Under the pieces are notes generated by a model. The model was not told the DNA's origin. It saw only the letters and a list, made by a program, of their open reading frames with translations, and did not search any database. From the NCBI RefSeq assembly GCF_004752005.1, contig NZ_CP038493.1:1760302-1824301 (forward strand): DNA of 64,000 nucleotides. The letters are read 5' to 3'. The first letter of the stretch is position 1; every line of letters starts with the position of its first letter. Source of the DNA: Thalassotalea sp. HSM 43. Its GTDB lineage: Bacteria; Pseudomonadota; Gammaproteobacteria; Enterobacterales; Alteromonadaceae. This document shows, piece by piece, positions 45,880 through 54,918 of the stretch. A program made the translations under genes and the position numbers.

Positions 45880-46887
45880 ATGAAAGTTCTTGTTACCGGT
45901 GGTCTAGGTTACATTGGCAGTCACACATGTATCGCGTTGCACAATGCCGGTATAACGCCAGTCATCCTTGATAATCTCAGCAACTCAAGCATCAATGTAT
46001 TACAACAGTTGCACAAAATTTGTGGTCAAACGTTCAGCTTCATTGAAGGTGATATTCGTGATCAACATCAACTCGAACAGATCTTTAAACAACAGTCATT
46101 CGACGCAGTATTTCATTTTGCAGCGCTTAAAGCGGTAGGTGAATCTTGCCAGCAACCACGTCGTTATTATGAAAATAATGTCTGCGGCACGGTTACCCTG
46201 CTCGACGCAATGTATAACAATGATGTTACGCGCATTATTTTCAGTTCTTCTGCAACCGTATATGGTGAACCGCAGTATTTACCGATTGATGAACAGCATC
46301 CTATCTCGGCCACTAACCCATACGGCTGGAGCAAAGTTATGGTCGAGCAAATACTCGCGGATAACTGTCAATCAGACTCGCAGCAACTGGCGATTAGCTT
46401 GCGCTATTTTAATCCCGTTGGCGCACACTCTAGTGGTCTTTTAGGGGAAAGCCCTAACGGCATCCCAAACAACTTAATGCCTTACATCGCACAAACCGCG
46501 GTTGGTAAGCGCGACAAAGTCAGTGTTTTTGGTGACGATTATGACACCAATGATGGTACCGGTGTGCGAGATTACATTCATGTTATGGATTTGGCGGAAG
46601 GTCATGTTGCGGCATTTACTAATCACCAACAAGATTCAGGCTTTTTAGCCTATAATTTGGGTACAGGACAAGGATACTCTGTGCTGGAAATCATCGCTGC
46701 ATTTTCCAAGGCATCCGGTCAGCAAATTCCCTTTCAGATGGCCCCTCGCAGACAAGGCGATATAGCCTGTAATTATGCTGATGCTAATTTAGCCAAGGCC
46801 AAACTTGGCTGGCAAACCAAATTAACCATTAACGATATGACACGCGATACCTGGCGTTGGCAGCAAAACTACCCTCAAGGACTGTAA
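45880..46887 (+). CDS. galE: UDP-glucose 4-epimerase
   Basis: Interconverts UDP-galactose and UDP-glucose in the cytoplasm, the last part of the Leloir cycle. It has 335 residues, the normal length. The NAD-binding Rossmann motif is TGGLGYIGSHT at residues 6-16, and the catalytic Ser-Tyr-Lys set is seen in FSSSATVYG and NPYGWSKVMVEQ. YFNPVGAHSSG and GVRDYIHVMDLAEGHV are further family signatures. It is first in a galE-galT-galK operon; galT follows after 15 bases. Placement beside the sulfated-galactan locus fits use of the released D-galactose. Confidence 0.96.
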   Translation: MKVLVTGGLGYIGSHTCIALHNAGITPVILDNLSNSSINVLQQLHKICGQTFSFIEGDIRDQHQLEQIFKQQSFDAVFHFAALKAVGESCQQPRRYYENNVCGTVTLLDAMYNNDVTRIIFSSSATVYGEPQYLPIDEQHPISATNPYGWSKVMVEQILADNCQSDSQQLAISLRYFNPVGAHSSGLLGESPNGIPNNLMPYIAQTAVGKRDKVSVFGDDYDTNDGTGVRDYIHVMDLAEGHVAAFTNHQQDSGFLAYNLGTGQGYSVLEIIAAFSKASGQQIPFQMAPRRQGDIACNYADANLAKAKLGWQTKLTINDMTRDTWRWQQNYPQGL

Positions 46888-46902
46888 CAAGAGCACAACA
46901 GT

Positions 46903-47940
46903 ATGAGTCAATTAGAATTTACCCACAGACGTAAGAACCCATTAACTGGAGATTGGGTGTTGGTATCACCGCACCGTAACAATCGTCCATGGTCAGGTGC
47001 CACAGAAAACAGCACTGATCTGCAACTACCCGTTTACGATGAGGCGTGCCCTCTTTGTCCTGGTAATCAGCGAGCTAATGACGTTGTTAACCCAGATTAT
47101 GATAGCACCTTTGTTTTTGTGAACGATTTTGGCGCTCTAGTGAGTGACAATGACAATCGCGTCGAACAATCAGCAAATAATTTCATCGAGGCTGATGTCG
47201 CAACGGGCGAATGTCGAGTGATCTGCTTTTCCGCGGATCATAATAAAACATTACCGGAGCTATCTACCTCTGACATTTCACAAGTCATTGAAACCTGGCA
47301 ACAAAACTTTGTTGAACTATCACAAACGTATCGATGTGTGCACATCTTTGAAAACAAAGGCGAGGTCATGGGTTGTTCACAGCCTCATCCACATGGACAA
47401 ATATGGGCACACAACCACTTGTCTTCAGAGATCGCTGTAGAAGAACAAAACCTGCGCCACTACCAACAGCAAAATTCAACAAATTTGCTCGGCGATTACG
47501 TTGACTATGAAATAGAACAAAATGAACGCGTTGTATTTTGCAATGAACATTGGCTTGTTGTGGTTCCTTATTGGGCGGCATGGCCTTTTGAAACATTATT
47601 GCTTGCCCGGGATGACGTTCGCCATATGGGGCAGCTCAATCAAGCGCAAAAAGACGCATTGGCTGATGCTTTAAAAGTACTCACCACAAAATACGACAAT
47701 GTATTTAATTGCAGTTTCCCGTATTCTATGGGTTGGCATGGTGCACCGAGTGATCTTGATGATGACAGCCATTGGCGACTGCATGCGCATTTTTACCCGC
47801 CATTATTGCGTTCAGCAACGGTGAAAAAGCATATGGTTGGCTACGAGATGTTGGCAGAAAGTCAACGCGATCTTACCGCAGAAAAAGCTGCAGACATACT
47901 TAATGCTGCTGCAAGCATGCACTATAAACAAGGAGTGTAA
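46903..47940 (+). CDS. galT: Galactose-1-phosphate uridylyltransferase
   Basis: Transfers UMP from UDP-glucose to galactose 1-phosphate in the Leloir pathway. It has 345 residues. The N-terminus is RRKNPLTGDWVLVSPHRNNR; the zinc-type CPLCPG motif is near residue 50. The catalytic HPHGQ, whose second His forms the uridylyl intermediate, is in MGCSQPHPHGQIWA near residue 162. The C-terminal domain has WHGAPSDLDDDSHWRLHAHF. It ends 2 bases before galK, so coupling is tight. It is of the E. coli type rather than the short archaeal type. Confidence 0.96.
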   Translation: MSQLEFTHRRKNPLTGDWVLVSPHRNNRPWSGATENSTDLQLPVYDEACPLCPGNQRANDVVNPDYDSTFVFVNDFGALVSDNDNRVEQSANNFIEADVATGECRVICFSADHNKTLPELSTSDISQVIETWQQNFVELSQTYRCVHIFENKGEVMGCSQPHPHGQIWAHNHLSSEIAVEEQNLRHYQQQNSTNLLGDYVDYEIEQNERVVFCNEHWLVVVPYWAAWPFETLLLARDDVRHMGQLNQAQKDALADALKVLTTKYDNVFNCSFPYSMGWHGAPSDLDDDSHWRLHAHFYPPLLRSATVKKHMVGYEMLAESQRDLTAEKAADILNAAASMHYKQGV

Positions 47941-47942
47941 TC

Positions 47943-49091
47943 ATGACGCAATCATTATCGGTGCTGTTTGAAGAAATATATCAAGCACCCGCACAAGCGT
48001 TATCCTCAGCACCAGGAAGAGTCAATATTATCGGTGAGCATACTGATTACAGTGAAGGGTTTGTCTTACCTTGCTCACTGGAATTTTGTACCAAAGTATT
48101 GTATCGCAAGCGTAACGATACTTTGGTGACCGTGCATTCAACCCAATATCCAGGCGAACATGACAGGTTTGATGTCTCTGCAGACATCAGCCAAGGCGAT
48201 TCACAATGGGGCAATTATATTAGAGCCATGGCTTTTGTATTAAAACGCCAAGGCCATCAACTGAGCGGTGTTGATGTTTTGATTGACTCTGATGTGCCAC
48301 AAGGCAGTGGCTTATCATCATCTGCAGCACTGGAAGTGGCTATTGGTGGTATGTTTAATGACACGGCTAAATTAAATTTAAGCACCGAAGATATTGCTCT
48401 ACTTGGTCAACAAGCTGAAAATGACTTTATGGATTGTCAATGCGGCATCATGGATCAGATGATCTCCGCCAAAGGCGAACCGGGCTGTGCCCTAAAAATT
48501 GATTGTCGCGATTTATCAACTCAGTCTGTGCGTATTCCAGACGATCTAAACTTGGTCATTATCAATTCCAACTACCCGCGTAAGTTAGTAGATAGCGAAT
48601 ACAACCAACGACGCATAGATTGTGAAAGTGCAGCGCAAAAGATGAATATCAAATCGCTTCGTGATGCAAATCTGGATATTTTGCAACAATTTAAAACCGC
48701 TTTAACAGATGATGAATATCGTCGTGCCCGCCATGTAATTACCGAAAACCAGCGCGTTATTAGCGCCATTGATGCGCTAGCCAGCAATGACTTAGAAAAG
48801 CTCGGTGATTTAATGCAGGCATCCCATGAGTCGTTGCGCAATGATTTTGAAGTAACCGTTGCAGCTACCGATGGCATTGTCGATATCATCAAGGGTGCAC
48901 TTGCCGATAAAGCGGCTGTGCGCATGACCGGAGGCGGTTTTGGTGGTGCGGTTGTCTGTTTATGTCGGGCTGAAGATGTCGCGACCGTGAAACGTGCCAT
49001 TGAGCAACACTATCACGCACAATTTGATCTAATCGCCGATATCTATGACTGTCGCGCAGGCAGTGGTTTGGAAATCCTACCCGTTGCTTAG
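47943..49091 (+). CDS. galK: Galactokinase
   Basis: Phosphorylates D-galactose to galactose 1-phosphate with ATP. It has 382 residues, GHMP kinase fold. The sugar-binding signature GRVNIIGEHTDYSEGFVLP is near residue 25; the ATP-binding GSGLSSSAALEVAIG is near 120; the catalytic Asp lies in DCQCGIMDQMISAKG; and the C-terminal GHMP motif is RMTGGGFGGAVVCL. It is last in galETK and is followed by a terminator. No aldose epimerase gene (galM) is linked in this window. Confidence 0.96.
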   Translation: MTQSLSVLFEEIYQAPAQALSSAPGRVNIIGEHTDYSEGFVLPCSLEFCTKVLYRKRNDTLVTVHSTQYPGEHDRFDVSADISQGDSQWGNYIRAMAFVLKRQGHQLSGVDVLIDSDVPQGSGLSSSAALEVAIGGMFNDTAKLNLSTEDIALLGQQAENDFMDCQCGIMDQMISAKGEPGCALKIDCRDLSTQSVRIPDDLNLVIINSNYPRKLVDSEYNQRRIDCESAAQKMNIKSLRDANLDILQQFKTALTDDEYRRARHVITENQRVISAIDALASNDLEKLGDLMQASHESLRNDFEVTVAATDGIVDIIKGALADKAAVRMTGGGFGGAVVCLCRAEDVATVKRAIEQHYHAQFDLIADIYDCRAGSGLEILPVA

Positions 49092-49126
49092 CCGGTAATT
49101 TTACGCACCTCATCGAACGATCACTA

Positions 49127-49149
49127 AAGGCCCAATCACATTGGGCCTT
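49127..49149 (+). terminator. Terminator after galK
   Basis: A perfect 9-bp stem (AAGGCCCAA / TTGGGCCTT) with a TCACA loop, followed by ATTTC, 36 bases past the galK stop. The stem is strong but the T tail is short. Confidence 0.75.
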
Positions 49150-49245
49150 ATTTCTGCACATAGATAACACTCAATAACTTTGAAATGGTTGGCGAATCAC
49201 AGCAATTCGAATATGATGAGGTATCTTTACAAACGCTACACTTTT

Positions 49246-49920
49246 ATGTCTGAAACTCTACGCCCAATCAACAAAAAAGTTGAACAAAAACAACAATGCC
49301 ATATTATTTTGGCCGGTAATTTGGTTGCCAAGCCAGAAATTCGCTATCGTGCTAATCCCGTGGTGCCGGTTGCCGAATTTGTGATTGCCACCAATCACTC
49401 TTGGTTTGATAAGAAAACCAACAGTTATAAAGACTGGACCAGTTATCATGCCTGTCACTTTGAAGGCCAACATGTTGAAGACCAGTTCCTTTATGCGGGT
49501 AAAGGTCAGTTGGTGTTAATTCACGGCGCACTGGCGACCAGCAGCAAACGAGAAAAAGACTTTGTGCAAGTTGAGTCGTTATCGCTACTTGGCCACGGCG
49601 TGCACAATGGTATAAACCAAATCATTTGTAATGCTACCTTAGCCAGCGAAGTAAAATTGGTAAAAACCGAGAACAATGCCACCTTGGCAGAATTTAGCGT
49701 AAGCATTAATGAACCAGGCTTTGTTGAGTCAGATCATCACTTTAATGGCCAACGCATTGAGCGTTTGGTGCATTTGTGGGGTAAAGCCGCGGATTATTTT
49801 TATAATAAGTCCGTGCTTGGTCAACAATTACTGATTGAAGGCAGCTTAAGTTATGTCGCCAATAATAAGCGCCAACAATTTATTGAGGCAAAAAAAGTCA
49901 TTATTTGCCCAGATAAATAA
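49246..49920 (+). CDS. Tandem OB-fold, SSB-like protein
   Basis: A protein of about 224 residues made of two single-stranded-DNA-binding-type OB domains. The first covers about residues 14-115 (CHIILAGNLVAKPEIRYR, VAEFVIATNHSWFD, ACHFEGQHVED) and the second about 122-222 (INQIICNATLASEVKLVKT, LAEFSVSINEPGF, RIERLVHLWGKAADY). Each has the strand pattern of SSB/PriB proteins. The acidic DDDIPF-like tail of replicative SSB is absent, so it is probably not the main SSB. It could serve replication restart, recombination or a nucleic-acid-uptake role; nothing local decides this. The start is uncertain: ATG codons at 49180, 49213 and 49246 are in frame and none has a clear ribosome binding site. The last begins 13 residues before the first domain. 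The nuclease gene follows after 9 bases. Confidence 0.7.
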   Translation: MSETLRPINKKVEQKQQCHIILAGNLVAKPEIRYRANPVVPVAEFVIATNHSWFDKKTNSYKDWTSYHACHFEGQHVEDQFLYAGKGQLVLIHGALATSSKREKDFVQVESLSLLGHGVHNGINQIICNATLASEVKLVKTENNATLAEFSVSINEPGFVESDHHFNGQRIERLVHLWGKAADYFYNKSVLGQQLLIEGSLSYVANNKRQQFIEAKKVIICPDK

Positions 49921-49929
49921 CCGCCAGTC

Positions 49930-50361
49930 ATGCAATTAAACACTCTCTGCGCCCTAGTTTTCGGCTTGTTCTGTGTCAGTGCTTTTGGCAAAGATTATGG
50001 CAGCATTACCTCGGTGGTGGTTGCCAGCGTTTACGATGGTGACACCTTTCGCGTTAATATCGACAATTGGCCCAGTGTGATTGGTGAAAATACGCCAGTT
50101 CGCGTCAAAGGCGTTGATACCCCAGAATTAAGAGCAAAATGTGCGGCTGAAAAACAAAAAGCCAAACTTGCAAAGCAATTTACGTCACAGCTATTGGAAA
50201 ACAGCAACAAAGTGGAATTACGTAATATACAACGCGGTAAATACTTTCGCTTATTGGCTGATGTCTACGTCGATGGCCACAACTTAGCTGAACTGCTGAT
50301 TAACGCCGGCCATGGTTATTCCTATGCCGGTGGTAAACGCAGGTCATGGTGTGAGCTGTGA
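49930..50361 (+). CDS. Exported thermonuclease (SNase) family protein
   Basis: A 143-residue single-domain staphylococcal-nuclease-type phosphodiesterase. The signal peptide covers residues 1-20. The calcium/active-site motif VYDGDTFRVN is near residue 35; Arg58 and Glu66 in VRVKGVDTPELRAKC and Arg107 in YFRLLADVYV match the catalytic Arg-Glu-Arg set of the family. It would cut DNA or RNA in the periplasm or medium. Two cysteines (Cys71 and one near the C-terminus in RRSWCEL) could form a disulfide. Its stop overlaps the GTG start of the TVP38 gene. Confidence 0.9.
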   Translation: MQLNTLCALVFGLFCVSAFGKDYGSITSVVVASVYDGDTFRVNIDNWPSVIGENTPVRVKGVDTPELRAKCAAEKQKAKLAKQFTSQLLENSNKVELRNIQRGKYFRLLADVYVDGHNLAELLINAGHGYSYAGGKRRSWCEL

Positions 50362-51041
50362 GTCATTTTTATCAACGTCACAAGGCACTGATCAAACTGA
50401 TACTGATCTTTTTGCTGATCAGTGCAGCTCTAGCTGGCAGTTTTCATGTGCTCGGCGTGTTTGACCATTTCAATCAACAGTGGGTCGATACCACGATACG
50501 TAATCAAGGCGCGCAGGGCGTGTTCTATTTTATCGCCGTGGTTGCCTTGGCGATAGCTGTTAGCCTGCCAAGACAAGTCGCTGCATTCGCCGCAGGCTAT
50601 GCCTTTGGTTTTGTATACGGCACCTTAATTGCGACCTTTGCCGCCGCCATTGGCTGTGCTCTTACCTACAGTTTTGCGCGTTTTATTATTGCTGAAAAAA
50701 TACGAGCAAGGTTTAGCGATAAAGTGGCCTTGGTCAACAATTTTCTCAGTCGCGATACCTTTGAAAAAACCTTTATTATTCGTTTGATACCCGCCGGTAA
50801 TAACTTTTTACTCAACCTTAGTGCTGGCATTGCCCATATTCATGCTGGACGTTTTATTGGCGCCTCTTACTTAGGGTACTTTCCGCAAATGGCGATTTTT
50901 GCGTTGGCAGGCAGCGGTGTGCAACTGATGTCATTTTGGCAAATCGGTGCCAGCATAGTACTCAGCATCATTGCCACCTTATTGAGCCTGAGGTTATATC
51001 GTCGTTATCAACAGGAGTTGGCCAACAAACGTTATTACTAA
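50358..51041 (+). CDS. TVP38/TMEM64 (DedA-like) inner-membrane protein
   Basis: A 227-residue membrane protein of the VTT/SNARE-associated family, thought to move lipids across membranes. It starts at a GTG (50358) that overlaps the stop of the nuclease gene (GTGA). Hydrophobic segments lie at about 12-32, 50-75, 80-108, 150-175 and 190-215. The family core is visible: AAGYAFGFVYGTLIATFAAA with ALTYSFARF after it, then RLIPAGNNFLLNLSAGIA. The physiological role is unknown here. It is the last gene before a bidirectional terminator. Confidence 0.88.
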   Translation: MSHFYQRHKALIKLILIFLLISAALAGSFHVLGVFDHFNQQWVDTTIRNQGAQGVFYFIAVVALAIAVSLPRQVAAFAAGYAFGFVYGTLIATFAAAIGCALTYSFARFIIAEKIRARFSDKVALVNNFLSRDTFEKTFIIRLIPAGNNFLLNLSAGIAHIHAGRFIGASYLGYFPQMAIFALAGSGVQLMSFWQIGASIVLSIIATLLSLRLYRRYQQELANKRYY

Positions 51042-51115
51042 CATGGTATTAATAGCGCGGTATTACGAAGAAAGAATTTCGAGGTTAATTGCCATTCGGG
51101 TAGTGATATCAAGGC

Positions 51116-51149
51116 AATAAAAAAGGCTCCTTTAAGAGCCTTTTTTATT
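51116..51149. terminator. Bidirectional terminator, TVP38 / dsbA
   Basis: A perfect 14-bp stem (AATAAAAAAGGCTC / GAGCCTTTTTTATT) with loop CTTTAA lies between convergent genes. It gives a T run on both strands, so it serves both. Confidence 0.9.
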
Positions 51150-51161
51150 AGTGAATCAATC

Positions 51162-51800
51162 TTATGACTTCAATGTCAGAAGATACAAAACGATGTTCTT
51201 ATAATCGTTTAGGAAGTCGCCACGATCTAGCTCGCTGGCATTCACTCGGTATTTACCATTAACGATAATGGTTGGAACACCGGTAAGTGCACCGTTTTTG
51301 GTGTACTGTTCTTGCAGCTTTTTCATATGCTTGGCTTTTGAATTCACGCCAAAACTTTTCATTAGCTTATCAAATTGCTCACCATCAACACCTTGCTTGG
51401 TAAACAGTTCACGCAATTCAGCTTGTGATGCTAACGGCTTGCGTTGTTTTTGAATCGCATCAAAAATCGCCGCAATCAAGGTTTCTTCTTGTGGTAATTG
51501 TTGTGCCACAATCATTGACTTGGTGATTTCAAATTGTACTTGCGGGCTTGCTGCACGCATAAAGTCAACGTGGTTCTTTTCGAAAGTAGCACCTTCTGGC
51601 AATGATTTAGCCAAATCTTTCATGAACGGTTCGAAGCTCAAACAGTGCGGGCAGTAGAAAGAGAAGAATTCACGCACTTCTGGTTTTGCCGTTAACGTTT
51701 CGCCAACCACGGTGTAGTGTTTGCCTTCTTGGTAGTCTTTTGCACAAGCAGCTAGTGGCAGCATTAATGCCAGCACAAAGATACTAAATAATTTTTTCAT
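51162..51800 (-). CDS. dsbA: DsbA-type thiol:disulfide oxidoreductase
   Basis: Introduces disulfides into exported proteins in the periplasm. It has 212 residues with a signal peptide and a thioredoxin fold with helical insert. The active site is Cys50-Pro-His-Cys53 in FFSFYCPHCLSFEPF, as in E. coli DsbA, and the cis-proline loop is LTGVPTIIVNGKYRV. The signal region ends LPLAACAKDY, which can be read as a lipobox (LAAC) or as signal peptidase I cleavage after ACA; DsbA is normally soluble. It lies just downstream of srkA, the same order as in E. coli. Confidence 0.93.
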   Translation of the reverse strand: MKKLFSIFVLALMLPLAACAKDYQEGKHYTVVGETLTAKPEVREFFSFYCPHCLSFEPFMKDLAKSLPEGATFEKNHVDFMRAASPQVQFEITKSMIVAQQLPQEETLIAAIFDAIQKQRKPLASQAELRELFTKQGVDGEQFDKLMKSFGVNSKAKHMKKLQEQYTKNGALTGVPTIIVNGKYRVNASELDRGDFLNDYKNIVLYLLTLKS

Positions 51801-51827
51801 CTTTTAAAGATTCCTTTAGAGTTATTG

Positions 51828-52798
51828 CTATAGACCTTGATTCAAGCTTAGCACGGGTTCCTGCATAGTAGCATATTGCTCTTTGAGCATAAGTATTTGC
51901 TGTTCCCAGTATTTCTCGGTGTTAAACCAAGGGAAATTACGAGGAAATGCCGGATCTTGCCAGCGCTTGGTTAGCCAAGCCATATAGTTTATCAATCGCA
52001 TTGAACGCAATGATTCTAACAATGAAAGCTCGCTATGTTCAAATGAAAAAAACTCTTCATAGCCCATTAGCAAGGTATCGAGTTGTAACAATTTATTTTG
52101 TCGGTCGCCGCTGAGCATCATCCACAAGTCCTGAATTGCAGGCCCAGTGCGACAGTCATCAAGGTCAACAAAGTGCGGTCCGGCATCGGTCCATAAGATA
52201 TTACCGGCGTGACAATCACCGTGCAGACGAATTTGTTTGCCAGGCTTATATTGCCCTAAAGTCAGTTCAATCACTTGGTCAAGAACGGTAATTGCAGCCC
52301 CCGCGAAATGTCTGCGGTCTTGATAATGTCTCGCGCTTGCAGTAAATATTCATCGCTATTAATGGCTGGACGATGGAGAAACGGCTTGCGATTACCAATG
52401 GCGTGCATGCGACCAACAAAGCGTCCCATCCATTCCAACTGATCAAGATTATCCACTTCAAATATGCGCCCGCCTCGGCACGGAAACACCGCAAAGCAAA
52501 AGCCTTTATAGTGAAACACAGATTCGCCATCACGTTGCAACGGCGCAACCAAAGGCACTTCTTCATGCTCCAGCTCCAAGGCAAAGTCATGCTCTTCTTG
52601 GATTTGCGCCAAGTTCCAACGCTGCGGTCGATAAAACTTGGTAACGTATTTTACTTTGTCGTCATCGTGAAATTGATAGACACGATTTTCATAGCTATTA
52701 AGTGCTAATAGCCCGGAAGCCACATAAAATCCGTGGGCTTCCAACGCGTCGAGAATAAACTCAGGGGATAGTTCCTGAAAACTGAAATCTGCCATCAA
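51828..52798 (-). pseudogene. srkA: Stress response kinase A, broken by a one-base frameshift
   Basis: SrkA (YihE) is a cytoplasmic Ser/Thr kinase of the aminoglycoside-kinase fold. Here it is in two pieces. The first, 52798-52271, gives residues 1-175 (SYENRVYQFHDDDKVKYVTK, FAVFPCRGGRIFEVDNLDQ) and stops after PFLTK. The second, from 52274 to 51828, carries the catalytic LHGDCHAGNILW and FVDLDDCRTGPAIQDLWM. Together they match the full family length of about 325 residues. The frame breaks near 52279-52280: adding one G (TTG-GAC instead of TTGACC) would read FLDQVIEL straight through. This may be a true inactivating deletion or a sequence error. It lies 5 bases after ccoG and upstream of dsbA. 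Confidence 0.88.
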
Positions 52799-52803
52799 TA
52801 CCG

Positions 52804-54249
52804 TTATCGTTTGTTAAAAAACACACTGGATTGGCGAATCATAACATCTTCATCATCAGGTTGAACCTGTTTCACCACAAAAGATATATCGGTTTGAAAT
52901 TCCTGCAAATCGTATGGGTCGACAGCAATAGAGATGGTTATTGTATCTATGGTCGCGGCCTTAACACTTACCGTGCTTTGTCCTTGCCACTGATGATTTT
53001 GCAACCCTTCAACCGTGAGTTGATAGGTCGAATCAATTTGCGACTTGTTAAGGATTTTCAGGGTGTATACGTTTTCTATTAAACCATCGATATTTTCTCT
53101 CGATAAGGCATTACGATCACGAATGATATCGAGTTGCAATGGCACTCGAGTCGCTAAATCGGCAACAAAAAAGCCACACATCACCAATAAAACCACCGCA
53201 TACATATACAATTTAGGTCTGAGGATATGGACGATTTTGCCCTTTAATGCGGTTTCTGTGGTGTAGCTAATAAGCCCAGGTTTGTACTTCATGCGCTGCA
53301 TCACACCGTCACAGGCGTCAACGCAGGCACCACAGTTGATGCACTCATATTGTAAGCCGTTACGAATATCAATGCCGGTTGGGCACACCTCAACACACAG
53401 GTTACAGTCGATGCAATCGCCTAAGCCCAACTCTTGCGGGTTGGCTTTTCGAGGTCTTGGACCACGAGATTCACCGCGCTTGGTATCATAGGAAACGGTC
53501 AGGGTGTCTTCGTCAAACATCGCTGATTGAAAGCGAGAATACGGACACATATGCAAACACATCACTTCACGCATCCAGCCAGCATTACCATAGGTACAGA
53601 AGGTGAAAAACAAGATCACCGTCGTTGCGGTAAGTGATGCGTTAAACGTGACAAAATCAACCACCAATTGCTGCATCGGCGTGAAATAACCAACAAAGGT
53701 TATGGCGGTAAGTAACGAGAAAAAGATCCAACAACTGTGCTTGGCAGCTTTACGCCAAAATTTGTCGATGTCTAACGGTTTTTGATCGAGTTTTTTGCGC
53801 TTGTTGGCGGAACCCTCGAATTTTTCTTCAAACCAAATAAAGATAAAGGTCCAGACGGTTTGTGGACATAAATAACCACACCACACCCGACCGAGGAAGG
53901 TGGTGACAAAAAACAAGCTAAAGGCGCCAATAATAAATAACCAAGCCAATAACGTCAGATCTTGTGGCCATAAGGTTAAGGCAAATATATTAAAGCGCTG
54001 TTCACCAATATCGAATAAAACCGCTTGCTGACCATTGTAAGAAATCCACGGAATCGCCGCGAACAAAGCCAAAAAGAACAAGTTCATCTTGCGACGTAAG
54101 CGCTGAAATAAGCCTTCAACTTTACGCACATATATTTGGTCGCGAGGTTTGTATTGCTGAACATCTGCCGCTTTGGGCTTATGAACTTTGATCTCTTTTA
54201 CCGGAATCACCTTGCGGGATGCTTGATTCGGCTTGTTTTCTGAGGTCAT
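52804..54249 (-). CDS. ccoG: Cytochrome c oxidase accessory protein CcoG (FixG/RdxA)
   Basis: An inner-membrane iron-sulfur protein needed to supply copper to cbb3-type cytochrome oxidase. It has 481 residues. Membrane segments are seen at about residues 57-77, 105-130, 175-195, 205-225 and 350-370. WCGYLCPQTVWTFIF and MCLHMCPYSRFQS carry membrane-side Cys pairs. The two 4Fe-4S sites are CIDCNLCVEVCPTG and CINCGACVDACDG. A C-terminal Ig-like periplasmic domain follows. The ccoNOPQ genes are not in the window. No convincing FNR box was found upstream. Confidence 0.95.
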   Translation of the reverse strand: MTSENKPNQASRKVIPVKEIKVHKPKAADVQQYKPRDQIYVRKVEGLFQRLRRKMNLFFLALFAAIPWISYNGQQAVLFDIGEQRFNIFALTLWPQDLTLLAWLFIIGAFSLFFVTTFLGRVWCGYLCPQTVWTFIFIWFEEKFEGSANKRKKLDQKPLDIDKFWRKAAKHSCWIFFSLLTAITFVGYFTPMQQLVVDFVTFNASLTATTVILFFTFCTYGNAGWMREVMCLHMCPYSRFQSAMFDEDTLTVSYDTKRGESRGPRPRKANPQELGLGDCIDCNLCVEVCPTGIDIRNGLQYECINCGACVDACDGVMQRMKYKPGLISYTTETALKGKIVHILRPKLYMYAVVLLVMCGFFVADLATRVPLQLDIIRDRNALSRENIDGLIENVYTLKILNKSQIDSTYQLTVEGLQNHQWQGQSTVSVKAATIDTITISIAVDPYDLQEFQTDISFVVKQVQPDDEDVMIRQSSVFFNKR

Positions 54250-54498
54250 AATTTATTCCGAAGTGCTAGTCTCGAACATACAAATGTGTATAATCTGAAC
54301 TAGGGTCTGGCGCTTTTTATTGTAACTTGTGTTAATTATATCAACCAAATCGCGCTAAAGTATGATTTAGATTAACTTTTTTGCTGTTTTTAACAAAAAG
54401 TTAACGGCTAAAAAATAGCCCCTAGTAATACATCTTGTATAGTATGGACCACATATAGCATTTGCGGTTGCTATTAAAACAACAATAAGTGAACAACT

Positions 54499-54855
54499 AT
54501 GTTTAAAAAAATTTTGGTTATTATTGTCGCTGCTGCCGTTTATTTGCACTTCTATCCTAATGCAGAACTAACGGCGTGGTATAACGAACAAATTGGCAGC
54601 GCTAAACAAAACTTTAGTGAAATTGCCGATACGAAAGCTCGCGTTGCACCGAGTAAAATCCTTACGGTGTTGCAACCGGAGTTTAAAAAATACTCTAAGC
54701 GAGAAGTGGCTTATGTTGAATCCATTGCCGCCAGTCGTGATGATCTTCGCCTGTTTTATGATGAGTATTGCCCTAACCTGAAGACCAATACCAGGTTGCG
54801 CCGCGCGTATTTGCAACAAGTTTGCGATACCGTTGATCAGTACCGCATTCTCTAA
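54499..54855 (+). CDS. Small membrane-anchored protein of unknown function
   Basis: A 118-residue protein. Residues 4-19 form a hydrophobic N-terminal anchor or signal (ILVIIVAAAVYLHFYP); the rest is hydrophilic and helical, so it is probably periplasmic. It has just two cysteines, Cys91 and Cys109, near the C-terminus (DEYCPNL, QQVCDTV), which could form a disulfide. I do not recognise a named family. It stands alone between ccoG, divergent on the left, and the convergent MaoP gene. Confidence 0.65.
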   Translation: MFKKILVIIVAAAVYLHFYPNAELTAWYNEQIGSAKQNFSEIADTKARVAPSKILTVLQPEFKKYSKREVAYVESIAASRDDLRLFYDEYCPNLKTNTRLRRAYLQQVCDTVDQYRIL

Positions 54856-54882
54856 CCCATATAGCGCAGAGATTAAATCGAT

Positions 54883-54906
54883 AAAAGCCAGCAACTGCTG
54901 GCTTTT
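54883..54906. terminator. Bidirectional terminator, small protein / MaoP
   Basis: Arms AAAAGCCAGC and GCTGGCTTTT enclose an AACT loop, with a T run on the plus strand and A run on the left. It lies between convergent genes. Confidence 0.88.
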
Positions 54907-54918
54907 TTAATGACTGAA

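Noticed and set aside
49246-49920. The OB-fold protein as the chromosomal SSB
   Set aside because: It has two OB domains and lacks the flexible acidic tail ending in a DDDIPF-like motif.
54250-54498. An FNR box (TTGAT-N4-ATCAA) upstream of ccoG
   Set aside because: The nearest match near 54335-54347 has the wrong spacing and a mismatch in the left half, so it is not supported.
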